From Spirochaeta sp. UBA5339 (lineage in GTDB: Bacteria > Spirochaetota > Spirochaetia > DSM-2461), in NCBI GenBank assembly GCA_002408085.1, contig DHQL01000027.1:10488-74487 (forward strand): a DNA stretch of 64,000 nucleotides, given 5' to 3'. How positions within the stretch are numbered: the stretch's first letter is position 1; each line of letters begins with the position of its first letter. Positions 52,682-62,298 of this stretch are shown here, in pieces. The translations under genes and the position numbers were made by a program. The notes beneath the pieces are model-generated. The model made no database searches, had not been told where the DNA came from, and saw only the letters and a program-made list of their open reading frames with translations.

Positions 52682-55600
52682 ATGCCCGCCAGGAAAGATA
52701 TAAACAAAATACTGATTATCGGATCAGGTCCGATTATTATCGGTCAGGCCTGTGAGTTCGACTATTCGGGGACCCAGGCCGTAAAGGCCCTGAAGGAAGA
52801 GGGTTACGAGGTTATCCTTGTAAACCCCAACCCCGCGACGGTGATGACCACTCCCGGTATTGCCGACCGGATCTATGTTGAGCCCCTTACTGTAAAATAT
52901 GTAACGGAGATTATCCGCAAGGAGCGTCCCGATGCAGTCCTCTCCACCATGGGCGGTCAGACAGCTCTGAACCTGACCCTTGATCTGGCGGAAGAGGGCG
53001 TTCTGGAAAAGTACGGCGTAGAGGTAATCGGCGCCAGCACCGACTCAATCTTCAAGGCCGAGGACAGAGGGGAGTTCAAGAAGGTTATTGAAACTCTGGG
53101 ACTGGAATCTCCCAGGTCAATCACCACAAAGACCGTGGCAGGAGCTCTGAAGCTTGAGAAAGAGGTTGGACTTCCTCTGGTTATCCGTCCCAGTTTTACC
53201 CTGGGCGGTATGGGCGGTTCCATCGCCTACAGTCATGATGAGCTGAAGAGCCTGGTTGAGAAGGCGCTCCTTGAGAGCCCCGTAGGAGAGGCCCTGATCG
53301 AGGAGTCCCTGATCGGCTGGAAAGAGTTCGAGATGGAGGTTATGCGCGACAAGGCGGACAACGCCATCATCGTCTGTTCCATCGAAAACATCGACCCCAT
53401 GGGTGTTCATACCGGTGACAGTATTACCATCGCCCCCATTCAGACCCTGGATGACCGGGCCTTTCAGAAGATGAGAACCGCCTCCATCGATATCCTCCGG
53501 GCCATCGGTGTAGACTGCGGCGGTTCTAACGTACAGTTTGCCGTTAAACCCGATACAGGCAGAATGATTGTTATCGAGATGAATCCCCGTGTATCCCGGT
53601 CCTCGGCTCTGGCTTCAAAGGCAACAGGATTCCCCATTGCCCGGTGCTCCGCCAAACTGGCCGTCGGCTACACACTGGATGAGGTCCTTAATGAGATTAC
53701 CGGCAAGACGGCCTCCTGTTTTGAGCCAGCTCTGGACTACTGCGCCGTCAAGGTGCCCCGTTTTGAAACAGAGAAGTTCCCCACCGGCTATGGTGCCCTG
53801 GGAACACAGATGAAGTCTGTCGGTGAGGCCCTGGCTCTGGGGAGAACAGCCCTTGAGGCCCTGAATAAGGCCCTGAGAGCCTCCGAGGCCGGATTTGACG
53901 GTCTGACAGAACTGAGAATGAGCGAGGCCGAGCTGGAGACCATCCTGACAACGGCTCATCCCAGACGCCTTCTCGGCGCCTATACATGGATCAAGTGGAA
54001 CCCCAAGGGCTCTCTCGAGGAGCTTTCCGAAAAGACCGGCTTCAATATCTGGTTCCTCTATCAGCTGCAGCAGCAGGTGAAGCTTGAGAACCGGATCACC
54101 GCCGCCGTGGAGCTTGATGCAGAACTGATGCTTGAGGCAAAGAAGTACGGCCTTTCGGACACCAGAATCGCCGAGCTCCGCTCCGAAAAGACTGAGGATA
54201 TCGAGAAACTCAGACTCTCTCAGGGGATCGAAGCAAGCTTCCACTTTGTGGATACCTGTGCCGGAGAGATCGACGCAAAGACTCCCTATTTCTACTCCAC
54301 CTGGGGTGAAGTGGACGAGGGAACTCCCACCGGGAATGACAAGGGTGTGATCATCCTCGCCTCAGGTCCAAACCGGATCGGTCAGGGACTTGAGTTTGAT
54401 ACCTGCTGTACCCTGGCGTCCATGAGCTTCCGGGAAGAGGGCACCGAGACCATTATGGTCAACTCAAACCCCGAAACCGTGTCCACCGACTTCAATATCT
54501 CCGACCGCCTCTATATGGAGCCCCTGACTGCTGAAACGGTCAAGCAGGTTATGAAGAAGGAACAGGTGAACAGGATTGTTGTTCAGCTGGGCGGTCAGAC
54601 ACCCCTGAATATGGTAGAGGAGCTTGAAGAGGCCGGTGCCGAGGTGATCGGTACAGCCGTTGAGAATATCAATAAGGCAGAGGACAGAAAACTTTTCTCC
54701 GAAGCCATGCAGAAGCTGAACCTGGCACAGCCCCGGAATATGAGCGCCTATACAAGAGAGGAGGTGGCCCAGTACTCAAGAGAGATCGGCTTCCCCGTAC
54801 TCTTAAGGCCCTCCTTTGTTCTCGGCGGACGGAGCATGTTTATCGCCTACGCCGAGGAAGAGCTGGAAGTATTCCTCTCCAAGGGAATCCCCATCTCCGC
54901 CGACAGGCCCGTTCTGGTAGACCAGTTCCTTGAAGATGCATTCGAGTACGACCTGGATGCCGTATCAGACGGGGAAAATGTCTATATCGGCGGAATCATG
55001 CAGCATATCGAGGCAGCGGGTATCCATTCGGGTGACTCGGCTTGTGTGTTCCCTCCCTATAAATCGACTCCCGAGGTTCTGAAGGAGATGGCCGATGCCG
55101 CCGTCGCCATTGCCAGAGAGTTTCAGGTTAAGGGATTTCTGAATATCCAGTTTGCCGTAAAAGACGATGTTCTCTACATCCTCGAGGTAAACCCCAGGGC
55201 TTCAAGAACCGTACCCTTCCTCTCCAAGACCTCCGGTGTAAACCTTATTGAGGCTGCAGTACGTCTCTGGAAGGGCAGGGATCTGAAGGCTCAGGGTCTG
55301 GTTGATCCTGAGACCGGTGTGGGACAGGGCTACTGTCAGACCGGATGGGCCGTAAAAGAGGCTGTCTTCTCATTCGACCGCTTTGCGGGACTCGACCCTG
55401 TTCTCGGACCCGAGATGAAATCCACCGGTGAAGCCATCGGTATCGGAGAGAGCTACGGTGAGGCCTTTGCCAAGGTACAGGCCGCAGTGGGCTGCTACCT
55501 GCCCACATCGGGCCGGGTATTCGTAACCGTCAGCGACAAGGACAAGCCGACGATCCTTCCCATCATAAAAGAACTTTCCGAGATGGGGTTTGAAATTGCC

Positions 55601-55912
55601 GCCACCAGAGGAACGGCTGACTTCCTCTATAAGCACGGCATCTTCAGCGAGGTTATCCTCAAGCTCCACCAGGGTCACCCCTCTGTAGTGGACCATATGT
55701 CCAGTGGAAGAATTGATATGCTTATCAATACACCCTTGGGCCAGTCTTCACAGATTGAGGATGAGGAGATCAGAACCGAAGCGGTGAAGCGGAAGATTCC
55801 CTACACGACCACCACCAGTGCTGCGGCTGCCGCAGTTGTGGGTATCAAGTACCTCAGAGGAGAGACTGTAAGCAACAAGCCTCTTCCCGGAGGAATTGAG
55901 CTGGCCGAATAA
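52682..55912 (+). CDS. carB: carbamoyl phosphate synthase large subunit CarB
   Basis: A 1076-residue protein of normal length with two homologous ATP-grasp halves (SGPIIIGQACEFDYSG opening the first, SGPNRIGQGLEFDTC the second), followed by a C-terminal MGS-like allosteric domain from about 930 (VFVTVSDKDKPTILPIIKEL). It makes carbamoyl phosphate from bicarbonate, ammonia and two ATP. It directly follows carA, behind AAGGAG. A clear terminator closes the operon. Confidence 0.98.
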   Translation: MPARKDINKILIIGSGPIIIGQACEFDYSGTQAVKALKEEGYEVILVNPNPATVMTTPGIADRIYVEPLTVKYVTEIIRKERPDAVLSTMGGQTALNLTLDLAEEGVLEKYGVEVIGASTDSIFKAEDRGEFKKVIETLGLESPRSITTKTVAGALKLEKEVGLPLVIRPSFTLGGMGGSIAYSHDELKSLVEKALLESPVGEALIEESLIGWKEFEMEVMRDKADNAIIVCSIENIDPMGVHTGDSITIAPIQTLDDRAFQKMRTASIDILRAIGVDCGGSNVQFAVKPDTGRMIVIEMNPRVSRSSALASKATGFPIARCSAKLAVGYTLDEVLNEITGKTASCFEPALDYCAVKVPRFETEKFPTGYGALGTQMKSVGEALALGRTALEALNKALRASEAGFDGLTELRMSEAELETILTTAHPRRLLGAYTWIKWNPKGSLEELSEKTGFNIWFLYQLQQQVKLENRITAAVELDAELMLEAKKYGLSDTRIAELRSEKTEDIEKLRLSQGIEASFHFVDTCAGEIDAKTPYFYSTWGEVDEGTPTGNDKGVIILASGPNRIGQGLEFDTCCTLASMSFREEGTETIMVNSNPETVSTDFNISDRLYMEPLTAETVKQVMKKEQVNRIVVQLGGQTPLNMVEELEEAGAEVIGTAVENINKAEDRKLFSEAMQKLNLAQPRNMSAYTREEVAQYSREIGFPVLLRPSFVLGGRSMFIAYAEEELEVFLSKGIPISADRPVLVDQFLEDAFEYDLDAVSDGENVYIGGIMQHIEAAGIHSGDSACVFPPYKSTPEVLKEMADAAVAIAREFQVKGFLNIQFAVKDDVLYILEVNPRASRTVPFLSKTSGVNLIEAAVRLWKGRDLKAQGLVDPETGVGQGYCQTGWAVKEAVFSFDRFAGLDPVLGPEMKSTGEAIGIGESYGEAFAKVQAAVGCYLPTSGRVFVTVSDKDKPTILPIIKELSEMGFEIAATRGTADFLYKHGIFSEVILKLHQGHPSVVDHMSSGRIDMLINTPLGQSSQIEDEEIRTEAVKRKIPYTTTTSAAAAAVVGIKYLRGETVSNKPLPGGIELAE

Positions 55913-55988
55913 GCCGGACCAGTCCGGGGCGGAGAGCGGACTCTCCAATCCGGGCGGAATAAACAGTTTGTAAAATTATAAATAAAGC

Positions 55989-56027
55989 GGGGCTGCCTTT
56001 CCTGTCCGGATCGGCAGCCCCTTTTTT
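55989..56027 (+). terminator. Rho-independent terminator of carAB
   Basis: GGGGCTGCC / GGCAGCCCC with a 15-base loop and six T. Confidence 0.88.
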
Positions 56028-56059
56028 GTCAAAACTAATCTATAAAATAAGCGAAGGCC

Positions 56060-57634
56060 TCACTCTTCAAGTACATCATTATTGTAGTAGAAGTTTATTG
56101 CATCGATCAGGGCTTCCCAGGAGGCTTCGATGATGTTTTCAGATACTCCTACAGAGTCCCAGTCGGTTTTTCCGTCGGTAAATGTGATAAATACTCTTAC
56201 CTTGGCGGCGGTAGCCTCTTCGGGGTTCAGAACCCTTACCCTGTAGTCCGTAAGATGGATATTTTTCAGAAAGGGGAAGCTGGGGATCAGGGCATCCCGG
56301 ATAGAGGCATTCAGAGTGTCCACAGGGCCTTCACCCACTGCGGCGCCCATATGCTCGATTCCTCCGGCGTTCAGAAAGAGGCGTCCCACGGTCTTGCTCT
56401 TGCTTGTCATGGTCTTGTAGGACTCAAGATGGTAGTTCTGGAGCTCGAAGAGGGGTGTAAACCGGTCCAGGGCTTTGCGCATAATCACATCGAAGGAGGC
56501 CTCGGCGGCCTCGTACTCATAGCCTTCCATCTCTTTCTGCTTCAGGGTGTTTGTCAGCTGGGCCACAATTTCAGAGTTTTTATCAAACTCACCGTATTTG
56601 GCCAGTTTTCTGACGATGGTGGATTTTCCGGCAAGCTCCGAGAGGAGAATGCGGCGTGAATTCCCCACCAGGGAGCTGTCGATATGCTCCATCAGGTATT
56701 CCGCCTTGATGATCACATCGGTGTGCTGTCCGGCTTTGTGGGAGAAGGCTGTCTCTCCCACATAGGCCTGGTTTTTTTCGGGGATTATATTGGCCTTCTC
56801 CGCGGTGAACCGGGAGAGCTTTGTCAGGTCTTTCAGGTTTTGTCCGCAGTAGATATCCTTTTTCATCTTCAGGGCAAGGTTGGGGATTATGGCGCAGAGG
56901 TTTGCGTTTCCAACACGCTCTCCCCATCCATTGATGGTTCCCTGTACATGAACTGCACCGGAGTCTATACACTGGATCGAGGCGGCTACCGCACAGCCCG
57001 TATCATTATGGAAGTGGATTCCCAGGGGGGCATAATTTCCACGGCCAAGATCTTCAACAATTTTCACAGCTGTCTGGGGAAGGGTTCCTCCATTTGTGTC
57101 GCAGAGAACAAGGCAGTCGGCCCCCGCGTCTGTAGCGGTCCGCAGGACCTTTTCTGCATACTCCCTGTTGGCAGCATAGCCGTCAAAGAAGTGTTCCAGG
57201 TCGAAAATTACTTCCCGGCCCTCAGATTTCAGGTGGCTTACGGAGTCGGATATCATGTTAAGATTCTCTTCCAGGGTAGTGCCTATCACCTTTTCCGCAT
57301 GAGCGTCCCAGGCCTTGCCCACAATAACCACAGTGGGAGTCTCAGCCTGAAGCAGAGCATTGATATGGGCATCGTGGGAAGCCTTTCCCCCGGGTTTTCT
57401 GGTGGAACCGAAGGAACAGATCTTTGAGTGCTTCAGGTTCAGGGAGCGGACCTCTTTGAAAAATGCTGTCTCCCGTTCTGATGCAAGAGGAAAGCCGCCT
57501 TCGATATAGTCAATTCCGAAACTGTCCAGCATTTCAGCAATTTCCAGTTTGTCTTTCAGGGTAAAGTTAATTCCAGTGCCCTGAGTTCCGTCTCTCAAAG
57601 TGGTGTCAAAAATGGCAATTTCAGATTTTGGCAT
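56060..57634 (-). CDS. cimA: (R)-citramalate synthase CimA
   Basis: About 524 residues of the 2-isopropylmalate synthase-like family. FDTTLRDGTQGTG near the N-terminus, the metal-binding HFHNDTGCAVA and NGWGERVGNANL, and a C-terminal LeuA-type allosteric domain (about 390-524) are seen. The long spacing and overall pattern fit CimA, which joins pyruvate and acetyl-CoA for isoleucine, better than LeuA. The start is the ATG preceded by GAGGGG. It is divergent from the DUF5312 gene. Confidence 0.88.
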   Translation of the reverse strand: MPKSEIAIFDTTLRDGTQGTGINFTLKDKLEIAEMLDSFGIDYIEGGFPLASERETAFFKEVRSLNLKHSKICSFGSTRKPGGKASHDAHINALLQAETPTVVIVGKAWDAHAEKVIGTTLEENLNMISDSVSHLKSEGREVIFDLEHFFDGYAANREYAEKVLRTATDAGADCLVLCDTNGGTLPQTAVKIVEDLGRGNYAPLGIHFHNDTGCAVAASIQCIDSGAVHVQGTINGWGERVGNANLCAIIPNLALKMKKDIYCGQNLKDLTKLSRFTAEKANIIPEKNQAYVGETAFSHKAGQHTDVIIKAEYLMEHIDSSLVGNSRRILLSELAGKSTIVRKLAKYGEFDKNSEIVAQLTNTLKQKEMEGYEYEAAEASFDVIMRKALDRFTPLFELQNYHLESYKTMTSKSKTVGRLFLNAGGIEHMGAAVGEGPVDTLNASIRDALIPSFPFLKNIHLTDYRVRVLNPEEATAAKVRVFITFTDGKTDWDSVGVSENIIEASWEALIDAINFYYNNDVLEE

Positions 57635-57695
57635 TGTTTCCCCTCGTTTTGATCTTTTTAATAACTCGTTGCTAATACTTATAAATAACAATAAA

Positions 57696-59429
57696 ATGAT
57701 TTTTATGGATAAAGATAATGTATTTGACGGCCTTGTGAAAGACCTTTCTTCTGAAGAAAGGCGAAAAATGATTGAAAAAATGGAACAAAATATCCATGTC
57801 AGTCACGAACCTATGGGAAATGTTGTTGAAAATGAGTTGTTTCAATCCATAGATGATGTATATGCATCTCTTTCGTGGTTAGATAAGCTTATAATATTTA
57901 TTCAATCTCTGTTTTTGGCCAAAGAACGTAATGAATTGACGAAAAAGCATATGGTCAAAGGCCTTTCCAGGCAGGTCGAAACTGTTTCTTCTGAATTTTT
58001 TGATGTAAAACACGGTGCTGCCAACGGAGAGTTCTGCAGGATAATACGAGATCTTTATAAATCAGCCGAAAAACTCAAAGCTCCCCTTACAGTTTGCTTT
58101 GGAGTTGATAAGGTTAAGTTCTATTCTCTTATGGGACAGCTTGAATTTCCTGCTATATATGATGAGCTTGTGGAGAAGATTGATCCTCTTAAGCGAGGGA
58201 CACTCTTCCCCAATATGGACTCCCAGGCCATACGAAAAGCCGTTTCAGAGGATCTTGAATCTCTTTTGGCCATGATCAGCCGGGAGAACCGTCTGAGGAT
58301 GATGGAAACCACAAGGGTTCTGAACAGCCTTTATCAGCTCAGTGTCTTTCCCTATCAGCAGATCCTGAGTCAGTTTCCCGACTCCCCGGACGGCTCTATT
58401 CTGGCGGCGGGTTTTTCAAGTATTAAGGAACCCCTGTCGGAGCTGGCTGTAATTCTGAAATCCTTTATCAATCCTCCTGGAATAAAACTCCTGGAGGCGG
58501 TTTTTCTGCTCTACTATTCCAGTGAGACTGAGGAGGGTGCCCTGTCTCTGGAAGAGAGAGTGAGCAGGGGTATTGAGAGCTGTGAAGTTCTCTTTCAGAA
58601 GATAAGAGAGTTTAATTCCAGGATTCCCTTGTCGGATCTGCTTAGGGTAATGCATGAAGATCCCTTTTACTCGATTCCCAATTCAGGGGGAGGGGAAGAC
58701 TGGTTCTACCACTTCCGCCAGTACTGGGTGGACAGGCAGACGGATCTTATGCATATATTCAGCAGGGAGAAAAAGCTTGAAGAGTTTATTTCAGAACTGA
58801 AGCGCTACTGGGATCTCCCGTCCCTTGAATTTATTCCCGATTATACCCCGGATTCAAAGCACTCCGCCTTTGCCTGGTCCCTTGGGGTTCTGAATACATT
58901 TTATAATGAGAATTATCAGAAGAAACTCTATTTTCCCATGAAGATTATTCTGGTGGACGGTAATTTTTATAAAAAGAATAACCGTGAGGATTTTGAAAAA
59001 ACATTTCAGTCCCTGGTCAAGTTCGGCGACAGGATCAAGTGGTTTGCATCCAAACTTGTACCCGAGGGTGAAGCCGGCCGGCAGATCAGAGAGCTCAGCC
59101 ATGAGTTTAGAAGCAATCCCGAAGAGCTTGATAAGCAGGTTCTGGGGGTTCACAACCGGCTGAACAGGGATGCTCAGATTTTTCTGGAAGATGCGATTGA
59201 CACCCTTGTTCTTATGGGCAAGCTGATGAATGGTATTGTAATGGGAAACGGCGGTACCTATGATACTCTGGCCAACTTTTCAGAGCTCGGGGGAAGGAAT
59301 AATGAGGATCTGAGAAAGTCAGTTGCCGAGGCCGCGGATGATATTCATAAAATCAACCACTCCCTGCAGGATATCTTCAATCTTGAAAAGGAAAAGATGG
59401 ACGAACTGGTGCAGGAGGAAAGAGGGTAG
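57696..59429 (+). CDS. DUF5312-type spirochaete protein
   Basis: About 577 residues, soluble and helical, with no catalytic motif I recognise. It resembles the DUF5312 proteins known from Treponema and relatives: an N-terminal FDGLVKDLSSEERRKMIEKM, a Trp/hydrophobic block LSWLDKLIIFIQSLFL, and long helices throughout. The first 250 bases are clearly more AT-rich than the rest. No SD is seen at ATG 57696 or 57705; a TATAAA lies 10 bases before the first. It is divergent from cimA and upstream of argS. Confidence 0.75.
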   Translation: MIFMDKDNVFDGLVKDLSSEERRKMIEKMEQNIHVSHEPMGNVVENELFQSIDDVYASLSWLDKLIIFIQSLFLAKERNELTKKHMVKGLSRQVETVSSEFFDVKHGAANGEFCRIIRDLYKSAEKLKAPLTVCFGVDKVKFYSLMGQLEFPAIYDELVEKIDPLKRGTLFPNMDSQAIRKAVSEDLESLLAMISRENRLRMMETTRVLNSLYQLSVFPYQQILSQFPDSPDGSILAAGFSSIKEPLSELAVILKSFINPPGIKLLEAVFLLYYSSETEEGALSLEERVSRGIESCEVLFQKIREFNSRIPLSDLLRVMHEDPFYSIPNSGGGEDWFYHFRQYWVDRQTDLMHIFSREKKLEEFISELKRYWDLPSLEFIPDYTPDSKHSAFAWSLGVLNTFYNENYQKKLYFPMKIILVDGNFYKKNNREDFEKTFQSLVKFGDRIKWFASKLVPEGEAGRQIRELSHEFRSNPEELDKQVLGVHNRLNRDAQIFLEDAIDTLVLMGKLMNGIVMGNGGTYDTLANFSELGGRNNEDLRKSVAEAADDIHKINHSLQDIFNLEKEKMDELVQEERG

Positions 59430-59516
59430 TACTACTCCCCCGGCTGTTGAGGATTTATTGACTATTCCCCCCGATTCTGGTTAAATCTTTCCAAGCGAGA
59501 AACATGCGAGGCGGTT

Positions 59517-61265
59517 ATGGATAAACAGAAGAAACAGTGGCTTGAGCTGATGGCTCAGGCAGTAGATAAAGCAGCTCAGGCAAAAGGTCTGGAATCAGCA
59601 GACTATACATCACGGATTGTTGTTGAACATCCGCCCCGTCCTGAAATGGGAGACCTGGCATTTCCCATGTTCCCCTTTGCCAAAGATTTCAAGACGGCTC
59701 CCCCGGTTATTGCACAGGCGGTGGTTGAGGCTCTGGGTGCCGGCCTTCCGGGTACGGCAAAGACAATGGGTCCCTATGTCAATGTATTTCTGGACCGAGC
59801 GGCTCTTATTGAAGATCTTATCAAAGACTGTGCATCAGAGGAGTACGGGAAATCCGATCTTCTGTCGGGTCAGAAGATTATGGTGGAGTTCTCCTGTCCC
59901 AATACAAACAAGCCCCTTCATCTGGGTCACCTGAGAAACGATGCCATCGGTGAGAGCATCTCCCGTATTCTGATCGCTTCGGGCGCCGAGGTTCAGAAGG
60001 TGAACCTGATTAACAACAGGGGTGTTCATATCTGTAAGTCCATGCTGGCCTATCAGAGGTTCGGTAACGGTGTCACACCCGAATCATCAGGGATCAAGGG
60101 AGACCACCTCGTGGGTGACTTCTATGTGAAGTTCAATCAGTGGTCCAAGGAAGACGACACCGCCGAAGCCCAGGCCCAGGATATGCTTATCAAGTGGGAA
60201 GAGGGTGACAAGGAAGTTGTGGCCCTCTGGGAGCTGATGAACAAGTGGACCATCGATGGAATCAGCGAGACCTACAAGAACACAAATATCTCCTTTGACC
60301 GCTACTACTATGAAAGCAATACCTATCTCTCCGGACGGGATGAGGTAGTAAAAGGCCTCGAAGCAGGGGTCTTCTATAAGGATGAGGACGGAAGTATCCG
60401 CCTTGATCTTTCCGAGATCGGAATGGATACCAAGGTAATGCTCCGGTCCGATGGAACCTCCGTCTATATGACACAGGACCTGGGTACAGCCATTGCCCGT
60501 CACGGGGACTTCCCCTTTGATCGCCTGATCTATGTTGTGGGCGCTGAGCAGGAGTATCACTTTCAGGTGCTCTTCCATGCTCTGAAGAAGCTTGGCTACT
60601 CATGGGCGGATATGCTCTTCCATCTCTCCTACGGAATGGTGAACCTGCCTGAAGGAAAGATGAAATCCAGAGAGGGAACCGTTGTGGATGCCGACGACCT
60701 CCTGAAGCAGCTATCGGAGATGGCTGCCGATGAGATCCGGAGCAAGGATCGCGCCGAGGCTGTGGGGGATGTGGAAGAGACAGGCCGGAAGATCGCCCTT
60801 GCGGCGCTTCACTACTTCCTGCTTCAGGTCTCCCCCTATAAGGATATGATTTTCAACCCCAAAGAGTCCCTCTCCTTCAACGGAAACACAGGACCCTATC
60901 TCCAGTATATGAGTGCCAGAATCAGCAGTATGCTTGAGAAGTTCGAAGAGAGAAAGGGGGAGTTTGAAGGGGTCAGTCCCGACTACTCTGTGATGAACAG
61001 CGATGCCGAGTGGGAGCTGGTCAAGGCCCTGAGCTCCTTCCCCGCGGCAGTACGTTCGGCAGCAAATGATCTTAACCCCTCTGCCGTGGCAGCCCATCTT
61101 TATGACACTGCCAAGAGCTTCAGCCGTTTCTATCACGACTGCCCCATTCTCGGCAGCGACGACAAGGTTGTGACAGTGACCAGAATCGAGCTGGCCGGAG
61201 CGGCTCTGCAGGTTCTGAAGAAGGGATTTGAACTGGTCAACATTCCTTTCCTGTCGAAGATGTAG
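59517..61265 (+). CDS. argS: arginyl-tRNA synthetase ArgS
   Basis: A 582-residue class I synthetase. The HIGH-type motif is in NKPLHLGHLRND and the KMSKS-equivalent in GKMKSREGTVV, both usual variants. The N-terminal Add-1 domain and the C-terminal helical anticodon-binding domain (about 455-582, ending in NIPFLSKM) are complete. GCGAGG precedes the ATG. It is a single gene; the rplU promoter follows. Confidence 0.96.
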   Translation: MDKQKKQWLELMAQAVDKAAQAKGLESADYTSRIVVEHPPRPEMGDLAFPMFPFAKDFKTAPPVIAQAVVEALGAGLPGTAKTMGPYVNVFLDRAALIEDLIKDCASEEYGKSDLLSGQKIMVEFSCPNTNKPLHLGHLRNDAIGESISRILIASGAEVQKVNLINNRGVHICKSMLAYQRFGNGVTPESSGIKGDHLVGDFYVKFNQWSKEDDTAEAQAQDMLIKWEEGDKEVVALWELMNKWTIDGISETYKNTNISFDRYYYESNTYLSGRDEVVKGLEAGVFYKDEDGSIRLDLSEIGMDTKVMLRSDGTSVYMTQDLGTAIARHGDFPFDRLIYVVGAEQEYHFQVLFHALKKLGYSWADMLFHLSYGMVNLPEGKMKSREGTVVDADDLLKQLSEMAADEIRSKDRAEAVGDVEETGRKIALAALHYFLLQVSPYKDMIFNPKESLSFNGNTGPYLQYMSARISSMLEKFEERKGEFEGVSPDYSVMNSDAEWELVKALSSFPAAVRSAANDLNPSAVAAHLYDTAKSFSRFYHDCPILGSDDKVVTVTRIELAGAALQVLKKGFELVNIPFLSKM

Positions 61266-61294
61266 GTATCGTTCCAGTATGCAATTACCGGCAC

Positions 61295-61324
61295 TTGACG
61301 AAGGTATCTCTTAAATGATATACA
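61295..61324 (+). promoter_or_regulatory. promoter of the rplU operon
   Basis: TTGACG, 18 bases, TATACA. An inverted repeat GGCACT / AGTGCC brackets this region. Confidence 0.5.
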
Positions 61325-61363
61325 CATTGAGTGCCAAAATAATATATGTTGAGGTTTACCAAA

Positions 61364-61678
61364 ATGTACGCACTTGTAGAAATTAAAGGCAAACAGTATA
61401 AAGCTGAAAAAGGTGCTGTGTTGAAGGTCGACAAATTTAACAACGAAACCGGTGACAAAGTGGAATTTGATTCCGTACTGCTCATCTCCGGCGAAGGCGA
61501 CACCAAGGTTGGTGCTCCCTACGTTGAGGGTGCCAAGGTTACTGCCGTTGTTAAATCCAATGTCAAAGACCCTAAAGTCAAAGTATTCAAGTTTAAAAGA
61601 AGAAAAGGCTACAAGAGAACACAGGGACATCGTCAGAATTATACACTGCTGACGGTAGAAGAGATCCTGGGAGCTTAA
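61364..61678 (+). CDS. rplU: 50S ribosomal protein L21
   Basis: A 104-residue protein. MYALVEIKGKQYKAEKG and KFKRRKGYKRTQGHRQNYT are the standard L21 blocks. The ATG at 61364 follows GAGG; an earlier in-frame codon at 61346 would add six residues unlike the family. It begins the rplU-prp-rpmA-obgE-nadD-yqeK cluster. Confidence 0.96.
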   Translation: MYALVEIKGKQYKAEKGAVLKVDKFNNETGDKVEFDSVLLISGEGDTKVGAPYVEGAKVTAVVKSNVKDPKVKVFKFKRRKGYKRTQGHRQNYTLLTVEEILGA

Positions 61679-61691
61679 TTAAGGCTTATCA

Positions 61692-62021
61692 GTGATCACG
61701 ATTGTTCTAACCTTCGAGGATTCCGGTCTTCTAAAGACCCTGACATCCCAAGGTCACGCAAATAGGACAACAGATCTGCCGAGTGAGGCCTGTGCCGGTG
61801 TATCAGTATTGCTGAGAACCGCTGCCAGGCTCTTCAGTCATACCGACGGTATTAAGACCGAAGGGACGGCTGAAAGTGAGGGGCATCTGGAACTTGAGGT
61901 TCTGGAAGTTGTCCCGCGGTGCCGTGAATGGTTCAGAGGCGCCGTAGACATGTTAATGTTAGGGCTGCGGGATCTCTCTGAGGAGTATCCCGGCAGCATT
62001 CAAATCAGACTAAAGACGTGA
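61692..62021 (+). CDS. prp: ribosomal-processing cysteine protease Prp
   Basis: A 109-residue small cysteine protease. His22 (in SQGHAN) and Cys34 (in EACAGVSVLL) are the catalytic pair, with the same numbering as the Staphylococcus aureus enzyme. The family is encoded between rplU and rpmA, as here. In Firmicutes it removes an N-terminal extension of L27. The L27 here has no such extension, so the substrate is unclear. GTG start after TAAGG. Confidence 0.92.
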   Translation: MITIVLTFEDSGLLKTLTSQGHANRTTDLPSEACAGVSVLLRTAARLFSHTDGIKTEGTAESEGHLELEVLEVVPRCREWFRGAVDMLMLGLRDLSEEYPGSIQIRLKT

Positions 62022-62031
62022 GGAAGCGATA

Positions 62032-62289
62032 ATGGCTCATAAGAAAGGTGGAGGAAGCTCCAAAAACGGAAGAGATTCCAATGCTCAGAGACTGGGTGTA
62101 AAGAGATTCGGCGGCCAGCTGGTTAAAGCCGGTGAAATTCTTGTTCGTCAGAGAGGAACTAAAATTCACCCCGGTGAGAACGTAGGTATCGGAAAAGACG
62201 ATACTCTGTTCGCAACAGAGGCTGGATCAGTTCTCTTTCATGACAAAAAAGGCAAAAAAAGAGTTTCTATCGTCACTTCAGGCGAATAA
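62032..62289 (+). CDS. rpmA: 50S ribosomal protein L27
   Basis: An 85-residue protein beginning MAHKKGGGSSKNGRDSN, the already mature form whose tail reaches the peptidyl-transferase centre. An in-frame TAA 18 bases upstream, with no start codon between, rules out a longer N-terminal extension. AGGAAG precedes the ATG. Confidence 0.97.
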   Translation: MAHKKGGGSSKNGRDSNAQRLGVKRFGGQLVKAGEILVRQRGTKIHPGENVGIGKDDTLFATEAGSVLFHDKKGKKRVSIVTSGE

Positions 62290-62298
62290 TAAGGTCCT

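Noticed and set aside
57696..57950. The AT-rich start of the DUF5312 gene as a sign of recent transfer.
   Set aside because: Only the first 250 bases differ; the frame is continuous and the rest matches neighbouring codon use, and AT-rich gene starts often only reduce mRNA structure.
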